64,000 bases of DNA from Agroathelia rolfsii. Its lineage: Eukaryota; Basidiomycota; Agaricomycetes; Amylocorticiales; Amylocorticiaceae. Below are positions 37,407 through 49,048 of this stretch, piece by piece (position 1 is the first letter of the stretch; every line of letters begins with the position of its first letter). Both the position numbers and the translations under genes were made by a program. The stretch lies in the NCBI GenBank assembly GCA_018343915.1, contig JABRWF010000007.1, positions 1,736,001-1,800,000 of the forward strand, in the 5' to 3' direction. The notes beneath the pieces were generated by a model. It worked only from the letters and a program-made list of their open reading frames with translations, did not search any database and was not told where the DNA came from.

Positions 37407-40400
37407 ATGTCTGCCTGGAATGCTACTAATGCCAAGGTCATCATCTCACCCTGTCACTCAGGTTCACACCAACCGTACATTTCTAATACATATAAATTGT
37501 TTGGCCTATAGGCACAACTCCGGCTTGCTTCATCACGTCTTGGCCAGTTGCAGTCCAAGAACGAGTCCCATGGTCAGATCACTCGACGTGATATAGCGAC
37601 ACTTTTACAACAGGACAACGTGGAACTTGCACGCGCCAAGGCACAGAATCTTATAAACGATGACACTCTCAGTGACTTGTACGAAATACTGGAGATGTAT
37701 ATCGGTGCTATTCTGGAGCATTTCAAGGAAATCGAAAATAGGTTAATACTTAATTTGTTCATCGATAGTCTACGTGATACTCACACTCTCCATACAGAGC
37801 CCCTCCAACACCGGTGGTTGCAGAGGCCGCATCTAGCCTAATTTTTGCAGCACCGCAAACAGAGCTCAAAGGTCTGGGTTCCTATCTCTTACTGCAAACA
37901 GAACACTGATGCTAATAGCACTTGGCTAGAGTTGGCCGCTGTACATGAAATACTTGTATTCTACTTTGGCCCCGATTTCACGCGTTCTGCACTTAGCAAT
38001 CGTGATGGCCATGTTTCCAAGAAGGTGGATTTATTCCATCTATCCAAGTGGCGAAGCTGACTTGGTTCCAGGTCATCAACCTACTTTCTGCGCCTCCGCC
38101 GACTGCTGCACGGTTAAACAACTATCTTGTAAATATCGCCACGACATATAGGATCCAATGGAAACCAGAGTTGAGCCCTCAGGAAGTGTATGTAGCCCTT
38201 TAATCCAATCTATCTGCTCTGTTTGACACGGTCTTCATAGGCTCCGCGCTCTGTCTGAAATCATGGAGCCTACTACAGCACCGGTTGTTGATCTGCCCCG
38301 TTTGCGATATATTTGCTCGCATGGTATGCATCAAATTAATTACCATGTTCTTCCACTTAACGAGTAAACCTTTACTAGGTATCCCTGACGATCCTTCATG
38401 GCTCAGACCTCGAATATGGAAGTTGGTTCTGTTTTCCCGAGTATTCCTCCCTGCATGTTAATTGACGACATTATTTAGGCTTCTTTTTGGCATTCTTCCG
38501 GTTTTGAAGACATCATGGCAGACTGAGATGGATAAGCATCGCGACAGTTATTATGTGCTTATTTTTTCATTTTTACTTGCTTCCTTAAATTGACATTAAT
38601 TTTCAGCACCTGATACGTCGCCTGCTATCGTCTCTGTCTGAAAGTGATCCGCCTGGAACTGCGACAGATAAACTCATCGTGGAATGTGTTGATCTAATTT
38701 CACGGGTGCCTCTGGCACTTTTCTCGGGATTGGAAGAAGAGCCCGAAACTAGCCAGTTATGTCCACTACACGATGACGCGCCATCCGATCTCAAAATATC
38801 CTACGCTACCATACTGGACGAACGTTTTTGTTACATTCGGGACTCCAAAACGCAAGATCAAGGAATGAACATTGTGCCCGAAATTCGTTTGGACGCTCCC
38901 ATCCCCGAAATCTCGCTATCTGAACCGGAGCCTACTGAGAGTTTTGCTTCAAAACGACCTGGGGCACCGACCACTCTTCTTTCTCGCAGTTCAATTGTAT
39001 CTGGCGGAGCTCATGCAAAGCACGGGTCCGCGTTATTACGTCTCCTTTATGCGCATCTATCTCTCAACCCGGCCAATCAATCGCCCCATATCCCGTCGCT
39101 GCTGGTACTTCTCTACTCAGTTATGTGCAAGGAATGCGAACTAGAAGAGCTGGCTCATGCTGAGGCTGATACGTTTTGGATATTTGAATCTTTGGTTAAT
39201 GAAGTGTCCGAATTGGAGGACGAATCAACCAGCAAGGAATGGACGCAGAAACTGAGCAAGCGTTTGGCCTGGGCCGATCCGGATCTATCTGCAAGCTTGG
39301 TATGTTCATCGATCCGACTACTATACTGGAAAGCACCAAACTCATGCATAATGTTAGCAAAGCAAAGGGCTTGATCCTGCATTGCCGCATTATTCCTAGT
39401 AAGTTCGGAAAGCCTACTCTTGGTTGAATTAAGTCTCAGCACGGTACATCCAGCCGTTGGCTGGCACCCCTTCTTACCCAGACTCTGCCTGTTCCCTCCG
39501 TGCTGATGGCCTGGGATGCTATCTTCACTTTTCCGGCTCGAGAACGAAATCTGAATCCAAAACTTGAGCACTTGGTTGACATCTGTGCCAGTCTTCTGAT
39601 TCGTGCTCGCGCACCCTTATTCAGGTAAATTTGTGATACCTACTCCTATATTAACTGGCTCAAAATTTCTTTACAGGCTAGGCAAACCAGGTACTCGGTC
39701 GCCAGGTCTATGGGCTGAGGAACAGATTACCGCACCGCCGCCTTCTCCATTGCGCTCGTGGGAATATGGGGACGCGTTTCTTGAGGGCATGTCGCTTCTG
39801 CAGGTCTATCCTCTCGATGCGGCAGGCGGCATTGAACGCATCTTGCAAACGGCGTCTGATCTAGCTCGAAGACGCCAGGAGGAAATGAGATATGCATCAA
39901 CTACGGACAATAGAACGCTCGGCGCTCGCTTGACGATGACGATGTGGAAGGGTTTCACAAACCAGACATCTCCTGATGGATCTCCGAACGTTTCACCATA
40001 TGCCTCCGACGAGGAGGAAGAAGAGGAGGAAGAGGAGGATGGTATGGTCAATGAGGATGGAAACGATACCGAGACGCCTCAAGCCAATGGTACCCTTAAC
40101 AATATGCTTTCTTCGCGCGTGGTGACTGCGGTATGGAAGGGAATTACAAACCAAAATAACGAGGAGCCGCCATCGCCCAATGAGCCATTATCACCTTTAC
40201 CACCCCCGTCTCCAACAAAACAGTCGCAGCTCTCGCCAACGATTTCTGTATCTCCGGCCCCCAGTGTCAGCCCACTGGCTAGTCCCGCTTCCCCTGCTCT
40301 CAGCATTTGGAGTTATGCTGAGAAGATTAGGGACTCTGATACAGCAGCCAGCTGGGCTAAGACCGGGAGCAACTGGAAGGCTCGAGCTTTGAGCGCATGG

Positions 40401-41846
40401 TCCGGACGGGGAACTACTTCAGGAGCTACGCCCAATAACGTGACCGATAGTCCTGGACCTTCTAGAGCAGGTACTGCCAGTGGCCACAACCCATCTCTGA
40501 GCTCCTGGTCAGACTCGGGTATCCTCAATGCTCGCAGAGATTCCATTCCGAGCATACATGCTTCTTCTTATACTCCTCCTCCTCGGCCTGCATACTTCCG
40601 TCCACCGAGAGATAGTTGGATGCCGCCACCGCGCGAGGCCCCATCGATCTCTGAGCCAGACGAAGATTCACCGAAGACGGAGTCATCCAGTATCTCCAGT
40701 GTGGCAAATAACATTCAAGCGTCGTTGGCTTCCTTGACAGGGTTGCACACTTCCTCACCATCACCCAAGCCAAAGTCTGGTCCGCGACCTTTGCTCCTTG
40801 GCTCATCATCAACAATGGTGACCGGTAGGAAATCTCTTGCCATCTCCCGTTCGGCAACGAATACGCCTCAGCCGAATCGAATGACGGGGCAATGGGGCGA
40901 TGTCATGCGGGCTCGTGGACACGCTGTCCATCGTGACTCGCAATCATCAATATCCTCTTTGTCGCCTTCAGATATTCCAAGACCTGGTTTTTCCAGACAA
41001 GGCTCGGGTTGGAACTCAGATTCGGCGAATGGACGGAGGGTTCCGATCAACAGACGGAGTGTGTCGCCCATGGCGCCGCACTTCAATCTACCCTCAAGGC
41101 AGGGACCGGGCTCGTCCTCGTCTGGAACGACGTCTGATCGTGGTTTGCTCAGTCCACCTGCTTCGAATGACGTTCAACTACCCGAAAGCAGAGGCTGGGG
41201 ACAAGTTAATCTTCAGGATGACTCTCTGACGCCGTCCCAAAGTTCTGTCAACGGAACAGCCCCCGTCGCAGACCACGTTACTGAATCGTTAGATGAGAGT
41301 ATCACTCTCGAAGCACCACCGCCTCCGAGACGTATCGCACGCAAGAAAACGCCGCCTCCGCAGCAGAGCGAGGCGGGCGATACATCTGAATCTGATGCAG
41401 TCTCCCGCAGTCCACTTGCTCGCAATAACAAACGTCCACAGCGCCTTGCAAATCTGAAGATCCAGCCTGGCCCACGTCGGGCTAGCTCGTCAGATTTGAC
41501 GCCAAGCCCTGGCAATTTAGGGGTCGACTGGCCAGATAGGGCCGAGGATGCCACGACGCCTCGTGCGGCCGCCTTTGAAGACTCTTCCAATGTTTCGACA
41601 TCCCCTCGTGGAAGCAAGGCCTCCTTGGATAGTCAGGAAGCACGGACAAGAAAAGTTTCAGGCAGCCGAGAGCAGCCGAATAGGAAGCTCTCTGGAGGTT
41701 CTGTCAGGCAGGCATCTGAAGATGAAAAATCTGAAATATCGCGCAAGCGGGAAAGCTCGGCCATTGAGGGTGACGATGAAGGCGCCAGCGGTTATGACGA
41801 CGTCTTGAGTGCGTATGAGAGCGAGGATCTGAGCGAAGACAACTAA
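37407..41846 (+). CDS. IST1-domain / TBC-domain fusion protein with long disordered tail
   Basis: One splicing frame runs through three parts. (1) IST1 domain (about residues 10-190): LRLASSRLGQLQSKNESHGQ, ITRRDIATLLQQDNVELARA, LYEILEMYIGAILEHFKEIE, LAAVHEILVFYFGPDF and LNNYLVNIATTYRIQWKPEL. IST1 binds ESCRT-III and Vps4. (2) A TBC domain of the TBC1D13 type begins about 20 residues later: PRLRYICSHGIPDDPSWLRP, RIWKLLFGILPVLKTSWQTE, HAEADTFWIFESLVNEVSEL, LTQTLPVPSVLMAWDAIFTF. The glutamine-finger motif Y-x-Q-G-M is replaced (LNPANQSPHIPSLLVLLYSV), so Rab-GAP activity is doubtful. (3) A tail of about 700 residues, rich in Ser/Pro with acidic stretches, repeats MWKGFTNQ and VWKGITNQ and ends in SAYESEDLSEDN. 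The junction exons (intron after QEV, then LRALSEIMEPTTAPVVDLP) keep the frame and leave no room for a second promoter. Total is about 1,200 residues. Confidence 0.86.
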
Positions 41847-41954
41847 AGAAGAAACCTGACTATTTGATTATTCTTCATCACGAACATTTCTTTTCGTCTT
41901 TCACGTCTGGCAACGCATGCGTATGCAAACATATATATATATTGGATATTTGTT

Positions 41955-42666
41955 TTACGAATACAGCCTAATGTGCTCATGGATATCACGGTAGATGTTT
42001 AGTAGAATTGGGAAATGCGGCAAGATATTCTGGGATTTGTTAATGAATTGGAGAGGTCTGAACAGTATAAAGAATATATGGGTCTTACAGGATATGCAAC
42101 AGAGAGAATCGTCTCATCCTGAGGCTTTCCAGCAATGGCTACCAGGTAATAACGGATATCCCATGTCTGGAGTCCTTCATTAATGACCAAATTGTGCAAA
42201 GACGACTGAGGTATGAATGCTCGCGATGCATATAACGGCCGTTTTGGCAAGCCACGATGGGTTTCTAGCTGAATACCCAAGCCTGGCATGACAACTATGG
42301 ATTCTTGGAGATGAATATCTGTAAGTCACTTGCACCGTTGTTCGAAGACCAAGGTGTAGTCCTTACCATGGGTGACCTGAGAACATTTCCGGTAGGTCCA
42401 GAAAATCACAAAGAGTAAACCAAGATAAAGACTTGACTAATATCATATACGGCTGGTGCAAAAGCAAAAACAGAGAATATACATACTCGATACAACAAAA
42501 CTAGAACAGAACCGAAAACAATGTCGGTCCAGGCAAATAAAGATGCGCCTCTTAGTATGCGTCTGGACCCATCACGAGCAAGCCTCCAGTTCTCTACTTT
42601 ATATTCCGTGAATCCATTGTCTCTGTTGACGGTATATTGGGGATGAGTCAACGGTAATGGTTGCAT
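41955..42666 (-). CDS. GPI15: GPI-GlcNAc transferase subunit PIG-H
   Basis: Subunit of the ER enzyme that starts GPI-anchor synthesis by moving GlcNAc to phosphatidylinositol. Four exons. N-terminal MQPLPLTHPQYTVNRDNGFT starts at an ATG that gives the only frame that joins. Two close TM segments follow (FAWTDIVFGSVLVLLYR and SSLYLGLLFVIFWTYRKCSQ), forming the usual hairpin. The PIG-H domain reads ESIVVMPGLGIQLETHRGLP, SRAFIPQSSLHNLVINEGLQ, TWDIRYYLVAIAG and LPHFPILLNIYRDIHEH. Length (about 175 residues) fits. The 3' end faces the IST1-TBC gene with 108 bases between stop codons. Confidence 0.9.
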
Positions 42667-42912
42667 TCATCAGTGCGTTGGACAATGTGGCTTGGAGGGC
42701 GTTGACTGTCTCCCGGTCACGTGCTCGTAGGACACTGGGATCCTGCTCTACATGTATCACCACATTTTTTCTTACTACCATTACAAGCATCCCGGTAGCT
42801 CGGTGTATCTGATCTTAGTCTCACGCAATCTCAGAGATCCTTAATCGCTTACTGCCCCATATCCTATTATCATACCGTCAACTACCTTCCGCATCTAGCA
42901 ATCGAACTTGAA

Positions 42913-44935
42913 ATGCTCGGATCTCAAGACTTCTCTGCTTTACTGTATTCCCTAGGCTTGATACAAGGACTCAAACCGTTGATAGTTGCAAACCTGACAG
43001 TTTCCGCTATCGACTCGGACCTTGGCCCTATAAACATGAGCCTATCTGCTTCAACATCAAATGACAGCCCGTTTGACATGTACGAATATCAAGATGTTGA
43101 GCTATCGTCTCCATTGTCTTCGACCCACTGGTTAGCTGCAGCGGCAAATGTATCATGCGAGGTGCACCCCTGGGAGCCTCCAGGGACTCTGGATACGTCT
43201 TTTCCTCCGTGGGATCCTGCCGTTGCAAACTTGTACAGGTATCGGAAGCAGCAATCAGTCAACTTGGGATCTTGGTATGTATTTCCGACAACTAATCATT
43301 CCAATTTTAGCTCATAAATGTTAATTCAGGTTTGTGCACGAACAATGGATGACACCATCATTATTTCTATGCGCATCAGGTTCACAGATTGCAGAAATAG
43401 ACATCGCGTCTGGCTGGGGGAACACTTCTAACGCTAGGGCTATTCTGGAGCGGCATTGGGATACGTTCATCTCTCAATCCGATTTCGACTATCTCGCTAG
43501 TATCGGCATCAACACTGTTCGTCTACCTATCGGTTACTGGTCTCTTGGCTCCGTATACTGTGAAGGTACACCCTTCAATAGTGTTGCCGACGTCTACACC
43601 AATGCTTGGGCTAGAGTTGTACGCGCTATCAATATGGCTGCTAACGCTGGAATCGGCGTGCTTGTTGACTTGCATGGTGCTGTCGGCAGCCAAAATGGAC
43701 AACCTCATTCTGGTATCTCTGATGGTCTCATCCAACTATTCGACAACTCGGATAATGTTGAAAAGACGTTGTCTGTTTTGACCTTTTTGGTTCAGGAACT
43801 CTCAATGGTGACAAATGTTGTGGGAGTGGAGCTTCTTAATGAACCCAATGACGACCCCAAACTCGAAGATTTCTGTAGGTGATGAGTACTAAAGACGTTT
43901 TCGTTTTCTTTACATATAAATGAACCAGATACGAATGCCCTCGACTCTTTGCGATCACTTTCGACAGTAGTACAGTCGTTTCCGTTATATGTTCATGACG
44001 CATTCAATCTTCCTGGTATAACCTCGTACCTCGCCAGCAGAACTGACTTTGTTGTTGAGGTATCCTGTGTTTTAGGATACCATTTTCGTAGTAACAAGCT
44101 GATAATACTTGCAGGATCATCACTCTTATTTCGTGTATACTGCCGCGGACAACGCAGAAAGCGTGGACGATCACACTCACGATATCGGAACCACAGTCTC
44201 TGATTCTCTTCAAGATGCCTCGATGCAGTTGCACCGCAACTTTGTTGTCGACGAGTGGTCATCGGCTCTTACGCCAGAGAGCTTATCTCAAGAGGTAGAT
44301 CCAGCCGAAGCACAGAAAAACTTTGGTGCTATGCAGATGCAGGTCTACACGAACACCTCGGCTGGCTGGGGATTCTGGGGTACGTTATGAACGCCCCCCG
44401 AATTAATATATCTAACATGCATTACTACCACGTAGCGTACAGAAAGGAGGACTGCGATGTCGGATGGTGTTTTCAAGCTGCCGTTAATCAGACACTTCCC
44501 TCAACCTTCTTCTCTTATGAAAAGATGAGAGGTGTGAGCGAAACGCTCGAAGCATCGATCATGAACATTACAGCGCCTTCCAACGAGCAGATCCTCGCCA
44601 TCTTTTCAAATATCTCGAGCACGCCGACTTCGCCACCCGTAGCTTCGTTTCCGGTCGATGTCGATTCTGTTAATCCCGCGGCCCGGATGAACTTGACAGA
44701 AGATGATAGCACTACCTCTGCGACCACGACAGGATTCACTCATGGGTTCTTGACTGCGCAGATCTTTGCCCTGAACAATATGTCTCGGCTTGGTTTCGTT
44801 CACCAGTATATCAATGATACGTTGGCTGCGATGGGTGTTAGCACTGAAGATGCCTTTGCAGAAAGTTACAGGATGTCATTTATTAGGGGTTTGACAGATG
44901 CAGAGAACTTGGTCGATGATGCGATACCCACGTAG
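42913..44935 (+). CDS. Glycoside hydrolase family 5 (exo-beta-1,3-glucanase type)
   Basis: Acts on beta-1,3-glucans of the cell wall by family. The (beta/alpha)8 core is clear: FDYLASIGINTVRLPIGYWS, GIGVLVDLHGAVGSQNGQPH, the acid/base Glu in VVGVELLNEPNDDP, FVVEDHHSYFVYTA and the nucleophile Glu in NFVVDEWSSALTPESL. The block FGAMQMQVYTNTSAGWGFW and a late TM-free region close the core, followed by about 150 residues of extension (NQTLPSTFFSYEKMRGVSET and later). At least five introns. No signal peptide is visible at MLGSQDFSALLYSLGLIQGL, although upstream secretion by another route or an undetected first exon is possible. N-glycosylation sites are frequent (NMS, NVS, NTS, NIT). A decayed copy of its 3' end lies 570 bases downstream. 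Confidence 0.9.
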
Positions 44936-45751
44936 TCTATATGTCCGATCCGAATGATAATAGCAAATGTTTTATTTATTTGCATGGCTGACAATTTTGG
45001 CAAATATAAATTGTCTACATTGTTGGAAGAACACCGCCGTAAGAAAACTTTAGGTAGGCCATCAAAGAAAAAGATAATCATGAAGATAACAAGGGAGGAA
45101 GGGTATTCTAGGCCACCTCATAGGAGGCTTGGAAAACATCACTAGCCCGGATGCGCTAGCGATAAAGGGGGAGCCTCTGAATCTCGTCAAATAACCCTTT
45201 TCTGAAAGAGACTCATCGAGTGTTTAGCTATCATTGGGCCCCAGTCAACATCATCCAAGCCACTCGGAATCCTCACAGCCTTCGCATTCCTTGCATCCCT
45301 CACTTTCATCTCATCCAAGACGATCTACGTCTAGTTCAACCAGCAAATATGGGCAAGTCCGATGCCTACAAAGCAAGAGAATTGATATATAAAAGGATGA
45401 GTGCTGAGCAAACAAGGCTACTAAGCTTCTGACAGTCCAGAGCTTTGGCCCCTCTACTTACGTCTTCAAAAGCTCCATTTACTTGATCATGACTGTGTAG
45501 GGTGCCATTACTAAGAATACGTTTGAGAACAAGTATAGACCATTTCTTAGGGGCTTGAGAGATGCGGGGGACTTGATCGATGATACAATACCTGAATCTA
45601 TACATAGAATGATAACAACGGACCCATGAATGACGTCATTGTCAATTCTCAGCAGATACTAGTTCTCTAGATTGCTGCAAGGCTACATTGATGGATTTTA
45701 GGTATGAAAATGACAAAAAGTGAGGGGGATATACAAGTCTGGCACGTATCA
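44936..45751. other. Convergent intergenic region with a decayed GH5 fragment
   Basis: It holds the 3' flanks of the GH5 and cyclin genes. Between them lies the GH5-like fragment listed separately. No other gene seen. Confidence 0.6.
45501..45602 (+). pseudogene. Decayed fragment of the GH5 3' end
   Basis: The plus-strand translation GAITKNTFENKYRPFLRGLR continued by DAGDLIDDTIPES aligns with the GH5 C-terminus GVSTEDAFAESYRMSFIRGL continued by TDAENLVDDAIPT. It is preceded at once by a stop codon and has no start or catalytic part, so it is a relic of a tandem duplication. Confidence 0.72.
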
Positions 45752-47163
45752 TCAAGACGAATCAAGACGCGTCATGCTACCCGTGTCTACCTGTGACGGA
45801 GTGCCTCCGTGCAAAGAAGTTGGTGTACGTGACATGATTGTCTCCGGTGGATGTAGGGACATGTTTTCGGCTTGCGTAAATGGCCAGTAGAGAGGTCGAC
45901 GTACACCGTTTTGGTTAATAGTAGGGGCATCAATCTTTGAAAACAAATGTGTTAATATACGACAAGGGATAGCTGAAGAAGGGAGTCATAACACACTGAT
46001 GCAAGCGGTGCCAAGTAGACAAGCTTATCGTGCGTGTCTTGGGCGGCGTAAAAGTCGACTAATACAGTCAATGCATCTGTAACTCTCATGAGTCGAGGGG
46101 TGAAGCTTAGGGATTATGAATGAAGTCCTACCTGCCAGATCGTATATCTCCTTCTGGGTAAAGCCGAGGAATTCAATAACGAAGCGTGAGGCATCTGGGG
46201 AGGCAGGTTTGTTGGATGGAGGTGTGGGCAGGGATTGGGATGGAGCAGATGGTGATATTCGCGCATCTAGTGAAGGCGAATGGGGACCATCGACGGCTCG
46301 TTGTGCAAGGACATAACAAGCCGCTGCTATTATGCGGGGATGAAAAAGGATGCATAAAGGTGTTCGGTATCTGATTTTGAAGGCTTTGCTGAGCAGTAGC
46401 ACCAAACGGACTTGTATGGAATGACGAACGAGTCATGAGCAATACTCCAGGCGTACTCCTGAAGCAAAGGGAGATCGTTATGAGCATCAAAAAGGTCAAC
46501 CAGTTCAGAATGGGGATTGTCAACGACAAAGTCAAAACATAGGACTTCGAGTAAAGCTTCCTCCGTAAGCAGGATATCGTTTTGCAATCGTTCTACTTCC
46601 TTTGATGGGGTGAGTACTTGTGAGACGAAGCTCAAGGAGATAGGAAAACCTTGCTATCTGCAGATATTTCTGTGGCATCCTTTTTCCATATTTTAGCCAA
46701 GCATACTCGTGCCACATCACGAAGTTTGCGGCCACACTCCTCAGTCTTGGTCACAAGGAAAATACATGCAGCAGCCACATCCTACATGACTAGGGTCAAT
46801 GATGAGCAGGTCTGGGTGCTGCCAAAAAGGCTAACTTGGCGGTGGTAGTCTTCCATAGACCGTCGCATGAAGAAGCGATGGAACCATGTAGCCGCTGTAA
46901 ACATGGCAGAAGATGGTCTGGCCAGTAGCAGTATACAATACAATGGATATTTCGTCAGATGCCGCGTCCTCCATGGTAGTCTGATGACGATATACCAACA
47001 GTCCTAAGGATGTTCCCAATCGAAACAAGAATTCGACGCCTCGGGCCCTGTTGTACAATTCCATCTGAGGCGCATAATTTGATGTCGTGACGCTGGGAGT
47101 TTTTTGAAGGGCATCAACAGGAAATAGCCATTGCTCCAGGCTTGTTGGTGGTCTATAATTCAT
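45752..47163 (-). CDS. Cyclin (K/T-type transcriptional cyclin)
   Basis: A two-cyclin-fold protein that would activate a CTD kinase of RNA polymerase II. The start MNYRPPTSLEQWLFPVDALQ leads to ELYNRARGVEFLFRLGTSLG and the first fold PSSAMFTAATWFHRFFMRRS, then DVAAACIFLVTKTEECGRKL. The second fold holds LQNDILLTEEALLEVLCFDF, LLQEYAWSIAHDSF and ILFHPRIIAAACYVLAQRAV. A Ser/Pro loop interrupts it (SPSAPSQSLPTPPSNKP). The C-terminus is a short polar tail. ATWFHRFFMR and TKTEECGRKLRD are the blocks expected of the cyclin K/T/Pch1 group rather than cell-cycle cyclins. About eight exons. A Ctk2- or Pch1-like role cannot be decided from sequence alone. Confidence 0.86.
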
Positions 47164-47562
47164 TGTGATGTCGAGTCGAGTGTGTTGTTTTCAGGGTATG
47201 AAGGTACGTAGCAATGGTAATAAGGGAAGATACAGCGATGAGAAAGGAGCAATGACCAGCACCGCCGCCCCAATGTCAACATGCTGGGAAATTAGATTGA
47301 TGGCTGATTTCGTACAGCTTCAGCCAAGTGGCTACCAATTGATTAGCCTAACAGGCATGGGCTTGGTTCTCCCTTCTCCCAGACAGCCGCAGTACACTTG
47401 GGCTGTGTCTTTTTCATTAGCTAGAAACCGAACTGCCTTGTCAGCTGAACTTGGTTTCCACACTTGACACAATTGAGCAACTCCCATTGGCTAACCACTT
47501 GTTGTATAAAATCCCCAAGAGTCCCAGTTTCGTCAGTACGCTATCCTGACATATCTCACATC
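47164..47562. promoter_or_regulatory. Divergent promoter region (cyclin / PAP2 phosphatase)
   Basis: The 399 bases separate the divergent start codons of the cyclin and the lipid phosphatase and must hold both promoters. No individual element can be named with confidence. Confidence 0.45.
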
Positions 47563-49048
47563 ATGAGGCACATATTCAACTTCTCCGCCAGTTCAGCTGG
47601 AATAATGCGCTCACGCACAAAACGCCTGCTTATTTCTTATGCTCCAGACTGGTAAGGATACATTTGTCGTGTTCCCGATGTCAATTATTGAGGCCATGTC
47701 AAAGGATTATCACCATCGGATTAGCGTATGCAAGCACGCATTTTTCTCATGGACTTTAACCTGAAGCAGCAAACACAGCGCCATCTTCTTTTCACTTGAC
47801 AAGGTGCCTGGATTCAAGAGGGACTTTTCCTTGACAGACACCTCGTACGTGCTTTAACCAAATCCAGTTGATACATAACCACTAATCGTCAAATAGTTTG
47901 ATGCACCCGTTAGTTCTTTTTTGCCATGTTGAATTCGCATCCCACAAAACGCTCATCATGCAATTAATATAAACAGGTTCGCCGTCCATGAGCGGGTTCC
48001 CGTATGTTCTTCTCTGCTCCATGGTTCATTGCAAAGCCCCCTGATGAGCCTTGGTCAGAATTTTGCATTGTATATCATTTCTTTTGTAGCTCCAATTGTT
48101 CTTATGCCCATAATCAACTTGTTGACTGTTCGCTCGTGGTGGGATTTCCATAACTCCTTCCTTGGGCGTGCGTCCTGTTCCTATTTTTTTTTCAGCACTT
48201 TTCATAACCTCCCCTTCCCACAGTTGTCCTCGCACTTACTACCACGGGATCCATCACTCAATTCGTCAAGATTACTGTGGGTCGACCGCGGCCAGATGTC
48301 ATAGCTCGCTGCGTACCTCCAGCAGGTTCTGTTGATCCTCCATTCGGGCTGTCAACAGTGGCTATCTGTACCAATACAGACTTTGCCATCATTACGGATG
48401 GGTGGAGAAGTTTCCCGAGTGGTCATGCCAGCTGTTAGTATTTCTTCTTCCCAGTTGTTTATTTTGACTAAAAAAAAAAGTATGCTGTAGTGTCGTTTGC
48501 AGGGCTTGGCTTCCTGACCTTTTACTTGGCAGGAAAATTACACTTGTTTGATGAGAGGGGCATGACTGTAAGTTATAATCATTATCGACCATCAATTTCT
48601 TAACTCAGTTTGTAATCATTAGTTTAAGACGTGGGTAACACTGACGCCTCTGGCGGGCGCTTCTTTAGTTGCCATCTCCCGAACCATGGACTACCGACGT
48701 AAGTATAAAGGATTGTGTCCAACTTCTGCTCAGACTGATCGGTTCTCAGATCACTGGGGCGATGTACTTGTGGGGTCCATCCTCGGTCTATGCATGTCAT
48801 ATTTCTGCTACCGGCAGTACTTCCGCGCTTTGAACCACCATCACACCCACATCACGTTCGACCCACGAATTAAAGAAGAGTTGGATTCTCTCTCTCTTCC
48901 CGTTCATCATAGTCGTAACTCATCAAGAGATATCGCGGAAAATCCTGTCGCACCATACTCTGACAATGTGGAGATGACTAATGAAGATAACCATGGGAAG
49001 TACACCCGCGTGGGTCAATCAGGAAGTTCCACCAGAAGTGATTTATGA
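47563..49048 (+). CDS. PAP2-family lipid phosphate phosphatase (Dpp1/Lpp1 type)
   Basis: Dephosphorylates lipid phosphates such as phosphatidate or diacylglycerol pyrophosphate in membranes. The three PAP2 motifs are present: KITVGRPRPDVIARC (K-x6-R-P), SFPSGHAS (P-S-G-H, split by an intron) and SRTMDYRHHWGDVLVGSILG (S-R-x5-H-x3-D). Multiple TM segments flank them (ALYIISFVAPIVLMPIINLL, LGFLTFYLAGKLHLF, GSILGLCMSYFCYRQYF). N-terminus MRHIFNFSASSAGIMRSRTK is basic; a second ATG (MRSRTKRLL) could also be used. The hydrophilic C-terminus contains NVEMTNEDNHGKYTRVGQSG. Eight or more exons, some tiny. Confidence 0.88.
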
